Shown: positions 17,044 through 26,061 of the stretch, piece by piece
Position numbering within the stretch: the first letter of the stretch is position 1
Layout: every line of letters begins with the position of its first letter
NCBI RefSeq assembly: GCF_027922365.1
Contig: NZ_BSFN01000002.1
Span: forward strand, 434,001 to 498,000
Length of the DNA stretch: 64,000 bases
Direction of reading: 5' to 3'
Origin: Pseudomonas turukhanskensis
Lineage (GTDB): Bacteria; Pseudomonadota; Gammaproteobacteria; Pseudomonadales; Pseudomonadaceae
The notes under the pieces: model-generated
Databases searched by the model: none
The model's input: the letters and a program-made list of their open reading frames with translations, nothing else
What the model was told of the DNA's origin: nothing
Position numbers and translations under genes: made by a program

Positions 17044-17629
17044 AGACCTTTCACTCCACTTCGCGAGATCAAGCTGGCTGAGAAATCTGGAGTCGTGCGT
17101 TACGACCACCTACGCACTCGAACCAGGCCCTACTTCACACGAAGCACGAAATATGCCATCACATAACGCCAATGCTAGCGAAGCAATGTGTCGCTTTCAT
17201 GGCGCCCCCCGTTAGCGAGGATTTCTAGCTGATTTCCTTAGGTTTATTTTTGTTGAAAAGTTCAAAAAAAATTTACCGAGGTGACAGCGGACGGCGAGCA
17301 TAGGCCTCTTGAAGCGCAGTGGCAACCTGCTATCTCTTGAGGCTCCACCTGTATTAAGTCCCTTACACATCTAGGAATTTGCTGATTTTCAATGACCTGA
17401 TTCCTTGCTGGCGCCCTGCCAGGTCTCGTTTTAGACCCGACTTTGGTTTGATTGTTTTTCTTTAATTAGTCGGGGAATTGGCCATTTCGTCGTCCGATCA
17501 ACGGTCGCTGTGTGTTGAAAAAATTACCAATTTCTGCCAGCTGGTCTGCGGGCTGCCGACCCATCCATGCACCCTTGCTGTGCAGTAGAAGGCGACGCTG
17601 CTACTAAACGATGACAAGGGGGGGCGTTT

Positions 17630-17836
17630 TTAGATGATTGGTGCGGTTTTTTGCGGCATATCTGCCAGACGGAAAGTCAATTGCGCCGGGTTAAGGGGCT
17701 GATTGGTGCGCAGGTTGTTGGATTGCTGTTGCTGGGTGGGCAGCGCAGAGCCTGGGGGGCGGTTGTCTTGTGGAGTCGGCACGGCGCACCGCCTGCCCGC
17801 TTTTAGCCCGAGCGAGCGCTTGGTGCCGAAGTTCAT
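17630..17836 (-). CDS. Possible small protein, unknown
   Basis: An ATG-started frame of 68 codons has codon use resembling real genes (many C- or G-ending codons) and a Gln/Asn/Pro-rich centre (PTQQQQSNNLRTNQPLNPAQ). It has no signal peptide, membrane segment or recognised domain, and only a weak ribosome site. It is transcribed away from the predicted sRNA. It may be a real small protein or chance; I cannot identify it. Confidence 0.3.
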   Translation of the reverse strand: MNFGTKRSLGLKAGRRCAVPTPQDNRPPGSALPTQQQQSNNLRTNQPLNPAQLTFRLADMPQKTAPII

Positions 17837-17855
17837 GGCGGATTTACCGTTTCGC

Positions 17856-17873
17856 TATAGCGAAATGCTTACA
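17856..17873 (+). promoter_or_regulatory. Candidate GacA upstream activating sequence
   Basis: The 18 bases TATAGCGAAATGCTTACA match the GacA site pattern TGTAAG-N6-CTTACA perfectly in the right half and in three of six positions in the left half. The element lies about 55 bases before the estimated sRNA start, the distance at which the site is found upstream of known rsm genes. The imperfect left half keeps confidence moderate. Confidence 0.5.
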
Positions 17874-17914
17874 AGGCGTGGCTCTGATATCGCCTTTTTT
17901 GTTTGTAGGAGATT

Positions 17915-18041
17915 GCTTAATGTGGAGTCGTCACTGAAGCGCAGGGAGTGCTTCAGGATCAGGGACGATCGACCATTGCCAGGGTGGCAGCCGACAGGAT
18001 GTTGGGATGGTCTGAGAAAAACCCGCTTCGGCGGGTTTTTT
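17915..18041 (+). ncRNA. RsmX/RsmY/RsmZ-type regulatory sRNA
   Basis: Predicted RNA of roughly 120 nt that would bind and titrate RsmA/RsmE translational repressors. Three successive hairpins present GGA in the loop: GAAGCGC-AGGGA-GTGCTTC (17936-17954), GATC-AGGGAC-GATC (17957-17970) and CCGAC-AGGAT-GTTGG (17991-18005). Further GGA motifs lie at 17908, 17924 and 18004. It ends in a strong intrinsic terminator (ACCCGC-TTCG-GCGGGT plus six T, 18021-18041). A candidate GacA site lies upstream. The 5' end is estimated from typical lengths. The paralogue cannot be named with certainty; RsmX seems most likely because the usual rsmY and rsmZ neighbours are absent. Confidence 0.75.
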
Positions 18042-18074
18042 GTTGTGTGTGTGATTTCAAGTTTTAGATCAAAT

Positions 18075-18290
18075 GCCCCTCACCCCAACCCCCTCGCCTG
18101 GCCGGCCGGCCTAGCGGGAGAGGGGCTGCTTTTCGTAGGAGCTAGCTTGCTAGCGAACCCTGAAAAGGTAATTCGAGACCTGTGTTTGCAGGATTCGCCA
18201 GCAAGCTGGCTCCTACAAAAAGCAACGCGGTCGGCGCCAAACGTCACCCCCTCGCCCGCTAGGCCGGCCGGGCAGGCGAGAGGGGCCGTT
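18075..18290. repeat. Nested REP elements
   Basis: An outer pair of inverted GC-rich elements (about 18075-18125 and 18240-18290, sharing a CCGGCC core and GAGAGGGGC-type ends) encloses an inner REPIN (18134-18216). In the inner unit CGTAGGAGCTAGCTTGCTAG pairs with the inverted copy ending in GCTGGCTCCTAC. This looks like one REP family inserted within another. The transcript would fold into a long double hairpin. Confidence 0.75.
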
Positions 18291-18314
18291 GATCTGGCTT
18301 TTGATCTACCGCTT

Positions 18315-18795
18315 GTGATCTACCCGCCCCTTGAGCGCCAGGCCGAGCGGAGTCGTTGCGTAAGGGGTCGTAGCGGCCGGGAGCCGCGAAGAGGGATGAG
18401 GGCCATGGATGGCCCTTCAGCCCGGCCCCTGGAGCGACGACGCAGCGAGGGAACCCGAAGCACAGCGTAGGGCCCAGGTAGGGGCAAGATTTTTTGGTTT
18501 CTTTTTCATCGACTGGAAAAAGAAACTCGCGCGTAAGGCGCGAAATAAAACGTTCACCACACGCGGTAATGCAGAAAAACAACAGTCGCCTCATAAACCG
18601 CAAGGTGCGCGGAGCACACCCTACAAGGGCCTCGCGCGTAAGGCGCGAAACAAAACGTTCAGCGCATGCGGTAAAGCAGAAAGCACACAGTCGCCTGATA
18701 AACCGCAAAGGTGCGCGGAGCACACCCTACAAAAGCTTAGCGCGTAAGACGCGAAACAAAACGTTCAGCACACGCGGTAATGCAGACAAACACCG
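18315..18795. repeat. Large dispersed structured repeat, copy A (with tandem 105-bp units)
   Basis: This segment closely matches 39738-40050. Shared landmarks in order: GTGATCTACCCGCCCC, the palindrome GGGCCATGGATGGCCC, GGGGCAAGATTTTTTGG, an eleven-base hairpin GTTTCTTTTTC/GAAAAAGAAAC, the TCGCGC/GCGCGA hairpin, and a terminal GCGGAGCACACCCTACAA. In this copy the last part is repeated in tandem: units of about 105 bases at 18526-18630 and 18631-18735, then a partial unit to 18795. Open frames cross it on both strands but share no protein features; it is treated as non-coding. Confidence 0.8.
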
Positions 18796-18808
18796 ATCAC
18801 CAAAAAAA

Positions 18809-19690
18809 CTATCCCCTACGCTGCAACGTGCACTTAGGCTGCTCCCCAAACAACCCTTTATACGCCTCCGCAAACCTACCCAAATGCCAGAACGACCACC
18901 GCATCGCCACCTCAGCCACCGTCGTCTCCTCAGGCGCTGCCAGCGTCAGATCCCGGTGCGCCGCATTCAACCGGCGCAACCGTAACCACGCACTGGGCGT
19001 AATCCCGGTGAACTGCGTAAACGAATGCTGCAACTGCCGCACCGTCACCCCCGCCGCCGTGGCCAACTCCAACACATTGAAATTGTCCTCCGGGTAGGCG
19101 CTGGCCAACTCGAACACCTGCCCCACAATCCGCCGGTCTTCAGCCAGGCGCCGCTGCTTCAACTGATCGAGCGAGCGCGAGGAACAATCCAGCACGAACA
19201 GACAGTCATCCACCAACTGGCGTGACAAGCTCGCATCCAGGCTTGCCCCCGGCGTGGCCGACAATTTGTTCAGTACATAACTCAACCACGAACTGAATAC
19301 TTGGCTCTGCTGCGACCGCAGTGGCGTCAGCAGCAACCCGTCCAGGCTGCCAGGGCAAAGGCCCTGGCCCATCAGATCAAGGTCGACCACCACCGCTACC
19401 TCGCGGTAGTGCTCCGGGGTAATCCAGGTGTTCTGGCTTTCGCTGTTTAGTAGGTAGAGGGCGCCATCGGCCATGTCGAAGCTGAACACCAGTGCCTTGT
19501 CGGGCGCATGAAAATGCTGCTCGACCCGCGTGTTCATCCGTTCTTCATAGGCTTCTACGCCGTTGCATTGGGCATGCACGATGCTGCCGTGAAATCGCCC
19601 GGCCGACATCTGCGCGTAGTGCTGCTGCCAGCCGTCGATGGCTGTGCGCTGTTGGTCCACGTCGAGTGTTTGTAGGACCTTGATCGCCAT
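18809..19690 (-). CDS. AraC-family transcriptional regulator
   Basis: DNA-binding regulator of 293 residues with GGAGG before the ATG. The N-terminal two thirds is a sensing domain of unknown ligand. The C-terminal domain (residues about 190-290) has two helix-turn-helix units, seen in LELATAAGVTVRQLQHSFTQ and in TVAEVAMRWSFWHLGRFAEA, followed by the family-typical YKGLFGEQP. It is divergent from the polyamine genes with a 224-base shared control region, so it probably regulates them; the ligand could be a polyamine or related amine, but that is inferred from location alone. Confidence 0.88.
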   Translation of the reverse strand: MAIKVLQTLDVDQQRTAIDGWQQHYAQMSAGRFHGSIVHAQCNGVEAYEERMNTRVEQHFHAPDKALVFSFDMADGALYLLNSESQNTWITPEHYREVAVVVDLDLMGQGLCPGSLDGLLLTPLRSQQSQVFSSWLSYVLNKLSATPGASLDASLSRQLVDDCLFVLDCSSRSLDQLKQRRLAEDRRIVGQVFELASAYPEDNFNVLELATAAGVTVRQLQHSFTQFTGITPSAWLRLRRLNAAHRDLTLAAPEETTVAEVAMRWSFWHLGRFAEAYKGLFGEQPKCTLQRRG

Positions 19691-19914
19691 GCGCCCCTCC
19701 GGGCTGCTTTCTTATATAGCGGGAAAAAGACGCCCGATTATGGCCGGGCTCGCGCTTTGGATTGTTTAGCCGTTTGCGGAGCTTAGGTTGGCCGTTTGGC
19801 GACTAAACGTCGCATGCGCCAAAAAGTGGCAGCAGACGTTGCGCAAACTGGATAGATGCCCCAATTGCCGGGCGTGCAGACTCGGTGCCTTCAAGCACAA
19901 CTCCCTGAGGGTTT
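19691..19914. promoter_or_regulatory. Divergent control region, AraC gene / polyamine genes
   Basis: There is no gene here. A palindrome GCGACTAAACGTCGC lies at 19799-19813, and a second GTTTAG/CTAAAC pair spans 19764-19809, both candidate sites for the adjacent AraC-type protein. The start of the polyamine gene is preceded by GAGGG. No promoter hexamers were clear enough to call. Confidence 0.35.
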
Positions 19915-21273
19915 ATGAAAGGCGATCTGCAACAGCTGAAAACTTGGCTGAATAACAACAAAGTCACCGAAGTGGAATGTCTTGTCTCCGACCTCTCCGG
20001 CATCGCTCGCGGCAAGATTTCTCCCACCAACAAGTTTCTCGCCGAGCAAGGCATGCGCCTGCCCGAGAGCGTGCTGTTGCAAACGGTGACCGGCGACTTT
20101 GTCGATGACGACGTCTATTACGACCTGCTCGACCCCGCCGATATCGACATGCATTGCCGCCCCGACGAAAACGCTGTGTTCCTGGTGCCGTGGGCGCTGG
20201 AACCGACCGCTCAGGTAATCCACGACACCTACGACAAGATGGGCAACCCCATCGACCTGTCGCCGCGCAATATCCTCAAGAAGGTGTTGGCGCTGTACAC
20301 CGCTAAAAACTGGAAGCCGATCGTGGCGCCGGAAATGGAGTTCTACCTCACTGAACGCAGCCCCGACCCGGATTATCCGTTGAAGCCGCCGGTAGGCCGC
20401 TCCGGTCGTCAGGAAACCGGTCGCCAGTCGTATTCCATCGAAGCCACCAACGAATTCGACCCGCTGTTCGAAGACATGTACGACTGGTGCGAAGCCCAGG
20501 GCCTGGACCTCGATACCCTGATTCACGAGGAAGGCACGGCGCAGATGGAAATCAACTTCCGTCACGGTGATGCCCTGCACCTGGCCGACCAGATTTTCGT
20601 GTTCAAGCGCACCATGCGCGAAGCCGCGCTGCGTCATAACGTGGCCGCCACCTTTATGGCCAAGCCAATGACCGGCGAGCCTGGCAGTGCCATGCACGTG
20701 CACCAGAGTGTGGTGGACCTGAGCACCGGCAAAAGCGTGTTCGCCAACGAAGATGGCAGCATGAGCGAGCTGTTCCTGGGCCATATCGGCGGCCTGCAGA
20801 AGTACATCCCCGAAACCTTGCCGCTGTTCGCCCCCAACGTGAACTCGTTCCGCCGCTTTCTGCCGGACACCTCGGCACCGGTGAACGTGGAGTGGGGTTC
20901 GGACAACCGTACCGTGGGCTTGCGTGTGCCGGAGTCCGACCCGCAGAACATGCGCGTGGAAAACCGCCTGCCGGGCGCCGACGCCAACCCGTACCTGGCA
21001 CTGGCGGCCAGCTTGCTGTGCGGTTACGTGGGTATGGTTGAAGGCCTGAACCCGAGCGAGCCGGTGGTGGGCCGTGGCTATGAGCGCCGCAACCTGCGCT
21101 TGCCGCTGACCCTGGAACAGGCGCTGGAATGCATGGAACAGTCGACCATGGTCAAGGAGTACCTGGGCCAGCGTTTCCCGGCCGCTTATGTGGCTGTGAA
21201 ACGCGCTGAGCATGAAAACTACAAGCGCGTCATCAGTTCCTGGGAGCGCGAGTTCCTGCTGCTGAGCGTGTAA
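19915..21273 (+). CDS. Glutamine synthetase family, probable gamma-glutamylputrescine synthetase
   Basis: ATP-dependent ligase of 452 residues, predicted to join glutamate to putrescine or another amine as the first step of the gamma-glutamyl polyamine pathway. Family motifs: EMEFYL, the metal-binding region in IHEEGTAQMEINF, NVAATFMAKPMTGEPGSAMH, NSFRRF, and the C-terminal RVENRLPGADANPYLALA. The N terminus (VTEVECLVSDLSGIARGK) lacks the adenylylation tyrosine region of true GlnA. It sits beside a putrescine-type binding protein and an FAD oxidase, which supports PuuA/SpuI-like function over nitrogen assimilation. A-rich AATAACAA motifs at 19951-19958 within the early codons may bind Hfq/Crc. 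Confidence 0.9.
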   Translation: MKGDLQQLKTWLNNNKVTEVECLVSDLSGIARGKISPTNKFLAEQGMRLPESVLLQTVTGDFVDDDVYYDLLDPADIDMHCRPDENAVFLVPWALEPTAQVIHDTYDKMGNPIDLSPRNILKKVLALYTAKNWKPIVAPEMEFYLTERSPDPDYPLKPPVGRSGRQETGRQSYSIEATNEFDPLFEDMYDWCEAQGLDLDTLIHEEGTAQMEINFRHGDALHLADQIFVFKRTMREAALRHNVAATFMAKPMTGEPGSAMHVHQSVVDLSTGKSVFANEDGSMSELFLGHIGGLQKYIPETLPLFAPNVNSFRRFLPDTSAPVNVEWGSDNRTVGLRVPESDPQNMRVENRLPGADANPYLALAASLLCGYVGMVEGLNPSEPVVGRGYERRNLRLPLTLEQALECMEQSTMVKEYLGQRFPAAYVAVKRAEHENYKRVISSWEREFLLLSV

Positions 21274-22392
<1,119 letters not shown>

Positions 22393-22400
22393 CTGCTCTT

Positions 22401-22469
22401 TGTAGGCGCGGCTTGAGCCGCGATGCTCTGATCTTCAACAGCATCGCGGTTGAAACCGCTCCTGCAAAA
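22401..22469. repeat. REPIN (GCGGCTTGAGCCGCGATG type)
   Basis: Two inverted REP arms, TGTAGGCGCGGCTTGAGCCG and its degenerate inverted partner ending in CCGCTCCTGCA, lie between the binding-protein gene and the FAD oxidase gene. The same family occurs at 44124-44189 and as a single arm near 43073-43097. Confidence 0.8.
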
Positions 22470-22534
22470 GCTACCCGAACCGGTCCGTCTCACCGTTTCC
22501 CGGAGGTGCAAGCCTCCAGGCTATAGGCCTTTGT

Positions 22535-23857
22535 ATGTCGTTGAATTCTGCTCTTCCCGGTGCGGGGCCCACGGCCCATACCGCCTCCTACTACCACGCC
22601 ACCCGCAACAAGCAGATCGACTTTCCCGTGCTCAATGGCTCGCTGGACTGTGATGTATGCGTGGTCGGTGGTGGCTTCAGCGGGCTTAACACCGCCATTG
22701 AACTGGCCGAGCGCGGCCTGTCGGTGGTGTTGCTCGAAGCCCGGCAAATTGCCTGGGCCGCCAGCGGTCGCAACGGCGGCCAACTGATTCGTGGCGTTGG
22801 CCACGACCTGTCGAAATTCGCCGGACAGATTGGCACCGACGGCGTTGCCACCCTGGAACGGCTGGGGCTCGAAGCGGTGGAAATCGTTCGCGAGCGCGTG
22901 GCCAAGTACGGCATCGACTGCGACCTGCGCTGGGGCTACTGCGACCTTGCCAATACCCCTCAGCACTACCAGGGCTTTATCGAAGACAAGCACGCGTTGG
23001 AGCGCATGGGCTATGGCCATAAACTGACCCTGATTGAACCGGATCAGATGGACCGTGTGGTCGGCTCCAAGGTGTTTGTCGGCGGCATGATCGACAGCGG
23101 CTCGGGCCACCTGCACCCGCTCAACCTGGCATTGGGCGAAGCGGCCGTGGCGCACAAGCTGGGCGTGCGCATCTTTGAAAACAGCGCTGCGCAACGCATC
23201 GAATACGGCGCCAAAGTGAAAGTGCACACCGCCTCGGGCCTGGTGCGTGCCGACAACCTGGTGCTGGCCGGCAACGCTCACCTGGCAGGCCTGGTGCCAG
23301 AATTGAGCGGCACGGTGCTGCCTGCGGGCAGCTATATCATCGGCACCGAGCAGTTGAGCCTGGCGCAGGCCGAGCAGCTGATTCCTGGCAACCGTGCCCT
23401 GTGTGACCAGCGTGTCGGGCTGGACTACTTCCGCCTGTCGGCCGACCGTCGTTTGCTCTTCGGTGGCGCCTGCCATTACTCCGGCCGCGATCCGCAGGAC
23501 ATCGCCGCGTATATGCGGCCGAAAATGCTCCGTGTATTCCCGCAGTTGGCCGATACCCGTATCGACTTCGCGTGGGGCGGCACCATCGGCATCGGCGCCA
23601 ACCGTCTGCCGCAGATTGGTCGTTTGCGTGGGGAAACCAATGTGTACTTCGCCCAGGCCTATTCCGGCCACGGCGTAAACACCACCCACCTGGCCGGCCG
23701 CCTGCTGGCCGAAGCCATCTGCCGGCAAGACAGCACGGGTTTCGACCTGTTCGCCGCCGTGCCCCATATGAAATTCCCCGGCGGCAAACTGCTGCGCACG
23801 CCGCTGTTGGCGTTGGGGATGTCGTGGTATCGGTTGCGGGAAATCGCTGGGTTCTAA
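22535..23857 (+). CDS. FAD-dependent oxidoreductase, probable gamma-glutamylputrescine oxidase
   Basis: DAO-family flavoenzyme of 440 residues, predicted to oxidise gamma-glutamylputrescine to the aldehyde (PuuB-like). The FAD-binding dinucleotide fold is at CDVCVVGGGFSGLNTAIELA, followed by the VVLLEARQIAWAASGRNGGQ segment typical of PuuB/OrdL proteins. The C-terminal part has FAWGGTIGIGANRLPQIG and YFAQAYSGHGVNTTHLAGRL. It is in the same direction as the ligase and the binding protein but separated from them by a REPIN, which may adjust mRNA levels. AGG lies seven bases before the ATG. Substrate assignment comes from the family and neighbours. Confidence 0.88.
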   Translation: MSLNSALPGAGPTAHTASYYHATRNKQIDFPVLNGSLDCDVCVVGGGFSGLNTAIELAERGLSVVLLEARQIAWAASGRNGGQLIRGVGHDLSKFAGQIGTDGVATLERLGLEAVEIVRERVAKYGIDCDLRWGYCDLANTPQHYQGFIEDKHALERMGYGHKLTLIEPDQMDRVVGSKVFVGGMIDSGSGHLHPLNLALGEAAVAHKLGVRIFENSAAQRIEYGAKVKVHTASGLVRADNLVLAGNAHLAGLVPELSGTVLPAGSYIIGTEQLSLAQAEQLIPGNRALCDQRVGLDYFRLSADRRLLFGGACHYSGRDPQDIAAYMRPKMLRVFPQLADTRIDFAWGGTIGIGANRLPQIGRLRGETNVYFAQAYSGHGVNTTHLAGRLLAEAICRQDSTGFDLFAAVPHMKFPGGKLLRTPLLALGMSWYRLREIAGF

Positions 23858-23929
23858 ACCGCTTGGTGCGCGAAGCACACCCTACGGGCAGACGTTGCTC
23901 AGGTAGGGTGTGCTTCGCGCACCAGCGGT
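23858..23929. repeat. REPIN, GTAGGGTGTGC family
   Basis: Inverted arms (ACCGCTTGGTGCGCGAAGCA... and its reverse) surround a short loop between two convergent genes. The right arm also encodes the last residues of the minus-strand monooxygenase. Related pairs are at 35734-35799, 50316-50391 and 57479-57559. Confidence 0.85.
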
Positions 23930-25155
23930 TCCTGCCAACTACGCTCACGCAACCCAATCGGCGCAAACGGGTCCACCAACGTGCCTGCCACCATCGAGGC
24001 CAGAATCTGTGGCGCCGGCGGTATCTTGGCCACCGTCGCCATCACCCGATCCCGCAGCAACGGCAACAGGCGCGAATCCGACTGATAGAACGGCGTAAAC
24101 GCCCCTGACAGCGCCTGAAATGTGCGCACATGCACACGTCGCGACGCCGCGTAGCGGGGCAGGGCGGTGGCCAGGTCGGGGCTGGTGTTCAGCGCATGCA
24201 CCAGGGCGCGGGCATCGAGTAGCGCCATATTGGCGCCCTGGCCTAACTGCGGGCTGGTGGAGTGGGCGGCATCACCGATAACCGCCAGGCTTCGGCCTAC
24301 CGGCATGGCCAGGGTGTGGTGGCCGTAGCGGGCCAGGGTCATGTCGTCGAAATCGTTGATCTGTTGCAGGTAGCTTTCGCAGTCGGGCCACAGGCCGGCC
24401 ACCTGGTCTTTCCATCGATTGATGCCGGCGCGCTTCAGCGTTTCCACTTCATCGGGTTTGGTGCTCCAGAAAAACGCACTCATGGCGGCGCTGTCCGGGT
24501 GGGCTTTGCCGATGGGCAACACGCCAATCATGGTGGTTGCGCGGTGGTAGCGTTGCACCAGGGCCCTGCTGGTCAAGGCTGCCGGGTCGGCCTGCAGTGA
24601 CGCCCAGAAGGCGCCGTAGACCAGCGGCTTCGGTTCGCTGGGTTGCAGGGCGAAAGTCTTGAGCCTGGAGCGCGAGCCGCTGGCATCGACCACCAGGTCG
24701 AACGGGCCGGCTTTGGCCTGCGTGGCGCTGACCAGCCAGGCCAGGTCGCCGCGGGTTTCCAGGGTGTCGACATCCAGGCCGGTTTCCACGGCAATGCGCT
24801 CGGCTTGCACCGCCTCGAACAACACATGAAAAAGCGCCGCGCGGTGCACGGCAATGCCATGGCGACCGCCTTTGATCGCGCTGTAGCGCACGTCCAGCAC
24901 GGTGCGATTGGAGTGGGCGTCGGCGCCGTACAGGCGGTCGATGCGGCTGCCCAGTTGGGCAATGGCCGCGAACAGGCCGAGGTCTTCCAGCACGGTTAGC
25001 CCGGTCGGTTGCAGAATAAGACCGGAGCCTACCGGGGCGGCTTCGGCAAAGCGTTCGAACACCGTTACCTGGTGGTTACTGCGGTGCAGATAAAGGGCGG
25101 CGGCAAGGCCGGCCGGGCCTGCGCCGACAATGGCAATACGCAGCGGTTTGATCAC
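23899..25155 (-). CDS. FAD-dependent monooxygenase (group A, PHBH-like)
   Basis: Flavoprotein of 418 residues starting at GTG (25155) with GGAG seven bases upstream. It has the N-terminal FAD fold RIAIVGAGPAGLAAALYLHR, the DG-type motif region FDLVVDASGSRSRLK, and the second FAD motif SLAVIGDAAHSTSPQLGQGA. These define NAD(P)H-dependent aromatic-ring hydroxylase-type monooxygenases. No neighbouring gene suggests the substrate. The last eight residues (LVREAHPT) are encoded by a REP arm, so the natural C terminus was extended or replaced by the repeat; the FAD domains lie well before that point. Confidence 0.88.
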   Translation of the reverse strand: MIKPLRIAIVGAGPAGLAAALYLHRSNHQVTVFERFAEAAPVGSGLILQPTGLTVLEDLGLFAAIAQLGSRIDRLYGADAHSNRTVLDVRYSAIKGGRHGIAVHRAALFHVLFEAVQAERIAVETGLDVDTLETRGDLAWLVSATQAKAGPFDLVVDASGSRSRLKTFALQPSEPKPLVYGAFWASLQADPAALTSRALVQRYHRATTMIGVLPIGKAHPDSAAMSAFFWSTKPDEVETLKRAGINRWKDQVAGLWPDCESYLQQINDFDDMTLARYGHHTLAMPVGRSLAVIGDAAHSTSPQLGQGANMALLDARALVHALNTSPDLATALPRYAASRRVHVRTFQALSGAFTPFYQSDSRLLPLLRDRVMATVAKIPPAPQILASMVAGTLVDPFAPIGLRERSWQEPLVREAHPT

Positions 25156-25243
25156 CTGAGATCTCCAGCCCGACTACGGTGGGCATGTCCTTGGATGGGG
25201 GCTGCGTGCTGGCAGCGGTGCCGTTATACCGTCAAACGCCAGA

Positions 25244-25279
25244 CAAAAAAATGGCCAGTGGGTAAACCCCACTGGCCAT
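25244..25279 (-). terminator. Intrinsic terminator
   Basis: On the minus strand a perfect twelve-base stem (ATGGCCAGTGGG with CCCACTGGCCAT) with a five-base loop is followed by seven T. It ends the transcript of the Gly/Thr-rich protein gene 19 bases after the stop codon. Confidence 0.93.
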
Positions 25280-25297
25280 GGTGTGGAGCACGCAGCA

Positions 25298-25861
25298 TTA
25301 GCTGCCGCCGCCCGCGCCGCCGCCAGCGCCACCCGAACCACCGCCAGTGCCACCTGCGCCACCGCCCATGCCACCGCCGGTGCCGCCAGTGCCAGTGCCA
25401 CCGGTACCGGTGCCACCTGTGCCTGTGCCGCCGCTGCCCGAGCTGCTGCCACCGCTGCCGCCGCTGCCACCCGATGGGCTCATGGTGCTGCCGCCGGTGG
25501 TGCCGGTTCCTGTCCCGGTGCCAGTGCCAGTGCCAGTCGCGCCAGTACCTGTGCCTGTGGCGCCTGTGCCGGTGCCTATGCCTGTCCCCGTGCCGGTGGT
25601 GCCAGTACCGGTTGCGCCGGTACCCGCGCCTGGCGAGCCGGTGCCGGTGCCGGTGGTGCCCTGGCCGGTGGCGCCGGTACCGGTGCCGGTGCCCGGGCTG
25701 CTTGCGCCGGTGCTGGAGGTGCCTGTGCCTTCACCCGAGGTGCCGGCTTCCGGGGCGCCTACGCCATTGCCGGGGCTTACGGTCGCCGCCACCACGACGG
25801 TGGCGGAGGAAGCGGCCAGCAGGCCACTGAGTACCAAGGCAGTAAAAGGTAATTTGGTCAT
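25298..25861 (-). CDS. Secreted Gly/Thr-repeat protein, unknown function
   Basis: Protein of 187 residues with a signal peptide ([20 protein letters not shown]...VVA). Almost all of the mature chain is low-complexity: alternating TGTG and TGTGATG repeats (residues about 45-125) followed by a Gly/Ser tail with GGTGTGG units. The minus strand is chosen because GGAG lies eight bases before the ATG, there is a signal peptide, and a strong terminator follows. The complementary strand is also open (Val-Pro repeats) but lacks these signs. The chain should be disordered and hydrophilic. No function can be assigned; repeat number is likely to vary between strains. Confidence 0.75.
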   Translation of the reverse strand: MTKLPFTALVLSGLLAASSATVVVAATVSPGNGVGAPEAGTSGEGTGTSSTGASSPGTGTGTGATGQGTTGTGTGSPGAGTGATGTGTTGTGTGIGTGTGATGTGTGATGTGTGTGTGTGTTGGSTMSPSGGSGGSGGSSSGSGGTGTGGTGTGGTGTGGTGGGMGGGAGGTGGGSGGAGGGAGGGS

Positions 25862-26022
25862 CTTCGATGCTCCATTTCTGTGAGTTACCTAGAAGTGGAG
25901 TAGCGGCAAATTGCCGTTGTTCGACAAAGGGGATGAGTGGTCAAGCAAAGTCCCCCTCACCCCAGCCCTCTCCCGCAAGGGGAGAGCAAGCGTGAGCCGC
26001 CGGTAACGGCTGCAGAAACGAC

Positions 26023-26043
26023 AAAGGCGCCTGCCAGGCGCCC
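26023..26043 (-). terminator. Probable intrinsic terminator
   Basis: GGCGCC-TGGCA-GGCGCC read on the minus strand lies 19 bases after the stop of the 70-residue protein and is followed by only a short T tract (TTTGT), so termination may be partial. Confidence 0.55.
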
Positions 26044-26061
26044 TTGTGGTACTGCGGTCAA

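Larger units (their letters stand above)
17044..17914. other. Long intergenic region, partly AT-rich, upstream of the EPS operon
   Basis: This holds the presumed promoter region of the rfaH-like gene. The stretch 17215-17530 is clearly richer in A/T than the rest of the window, including a T-rich segment and a TTGAAAAGTTCAA palindrome near 17252-17264. AT-rich leaders are typical targets of MvaT/MvaU silencing in Pseudomonas, which is inference here. No -10/-35 pair could be chosen with confidence. One short minus-strand reading frame (17630-17836) is listed separately. Confidence 0.5.

Noticed and set aside
17240..17270. AlgU-type -35 (GAACTT) upstream of the rfaH-like gene on the minus strand
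   Set aside because: No TCTGA-like -10 lies at the required spacing, so the hexamer alone is not enough.
17703..18470. Plus-strand frame of 255 codons
   Set aside because: It runs across the predicted sRNA, its terminator, nested REP elements and the large repeat; it has no ribosome site or protein features.
18526..18795. Possible CRISPR-like tandem array
   Set aside because: Units are about 105 bases with no unique spacers of constant length and no cas genes; it is a tandem part of a dispersed repeat.
25347..25883. Plus-strand Val/Pro repeat protein opposite the Gly/Thr-rich gene
   Set aside because: It has no signal peptide or ribosome site; the minus-strand gene has both and a terminator.
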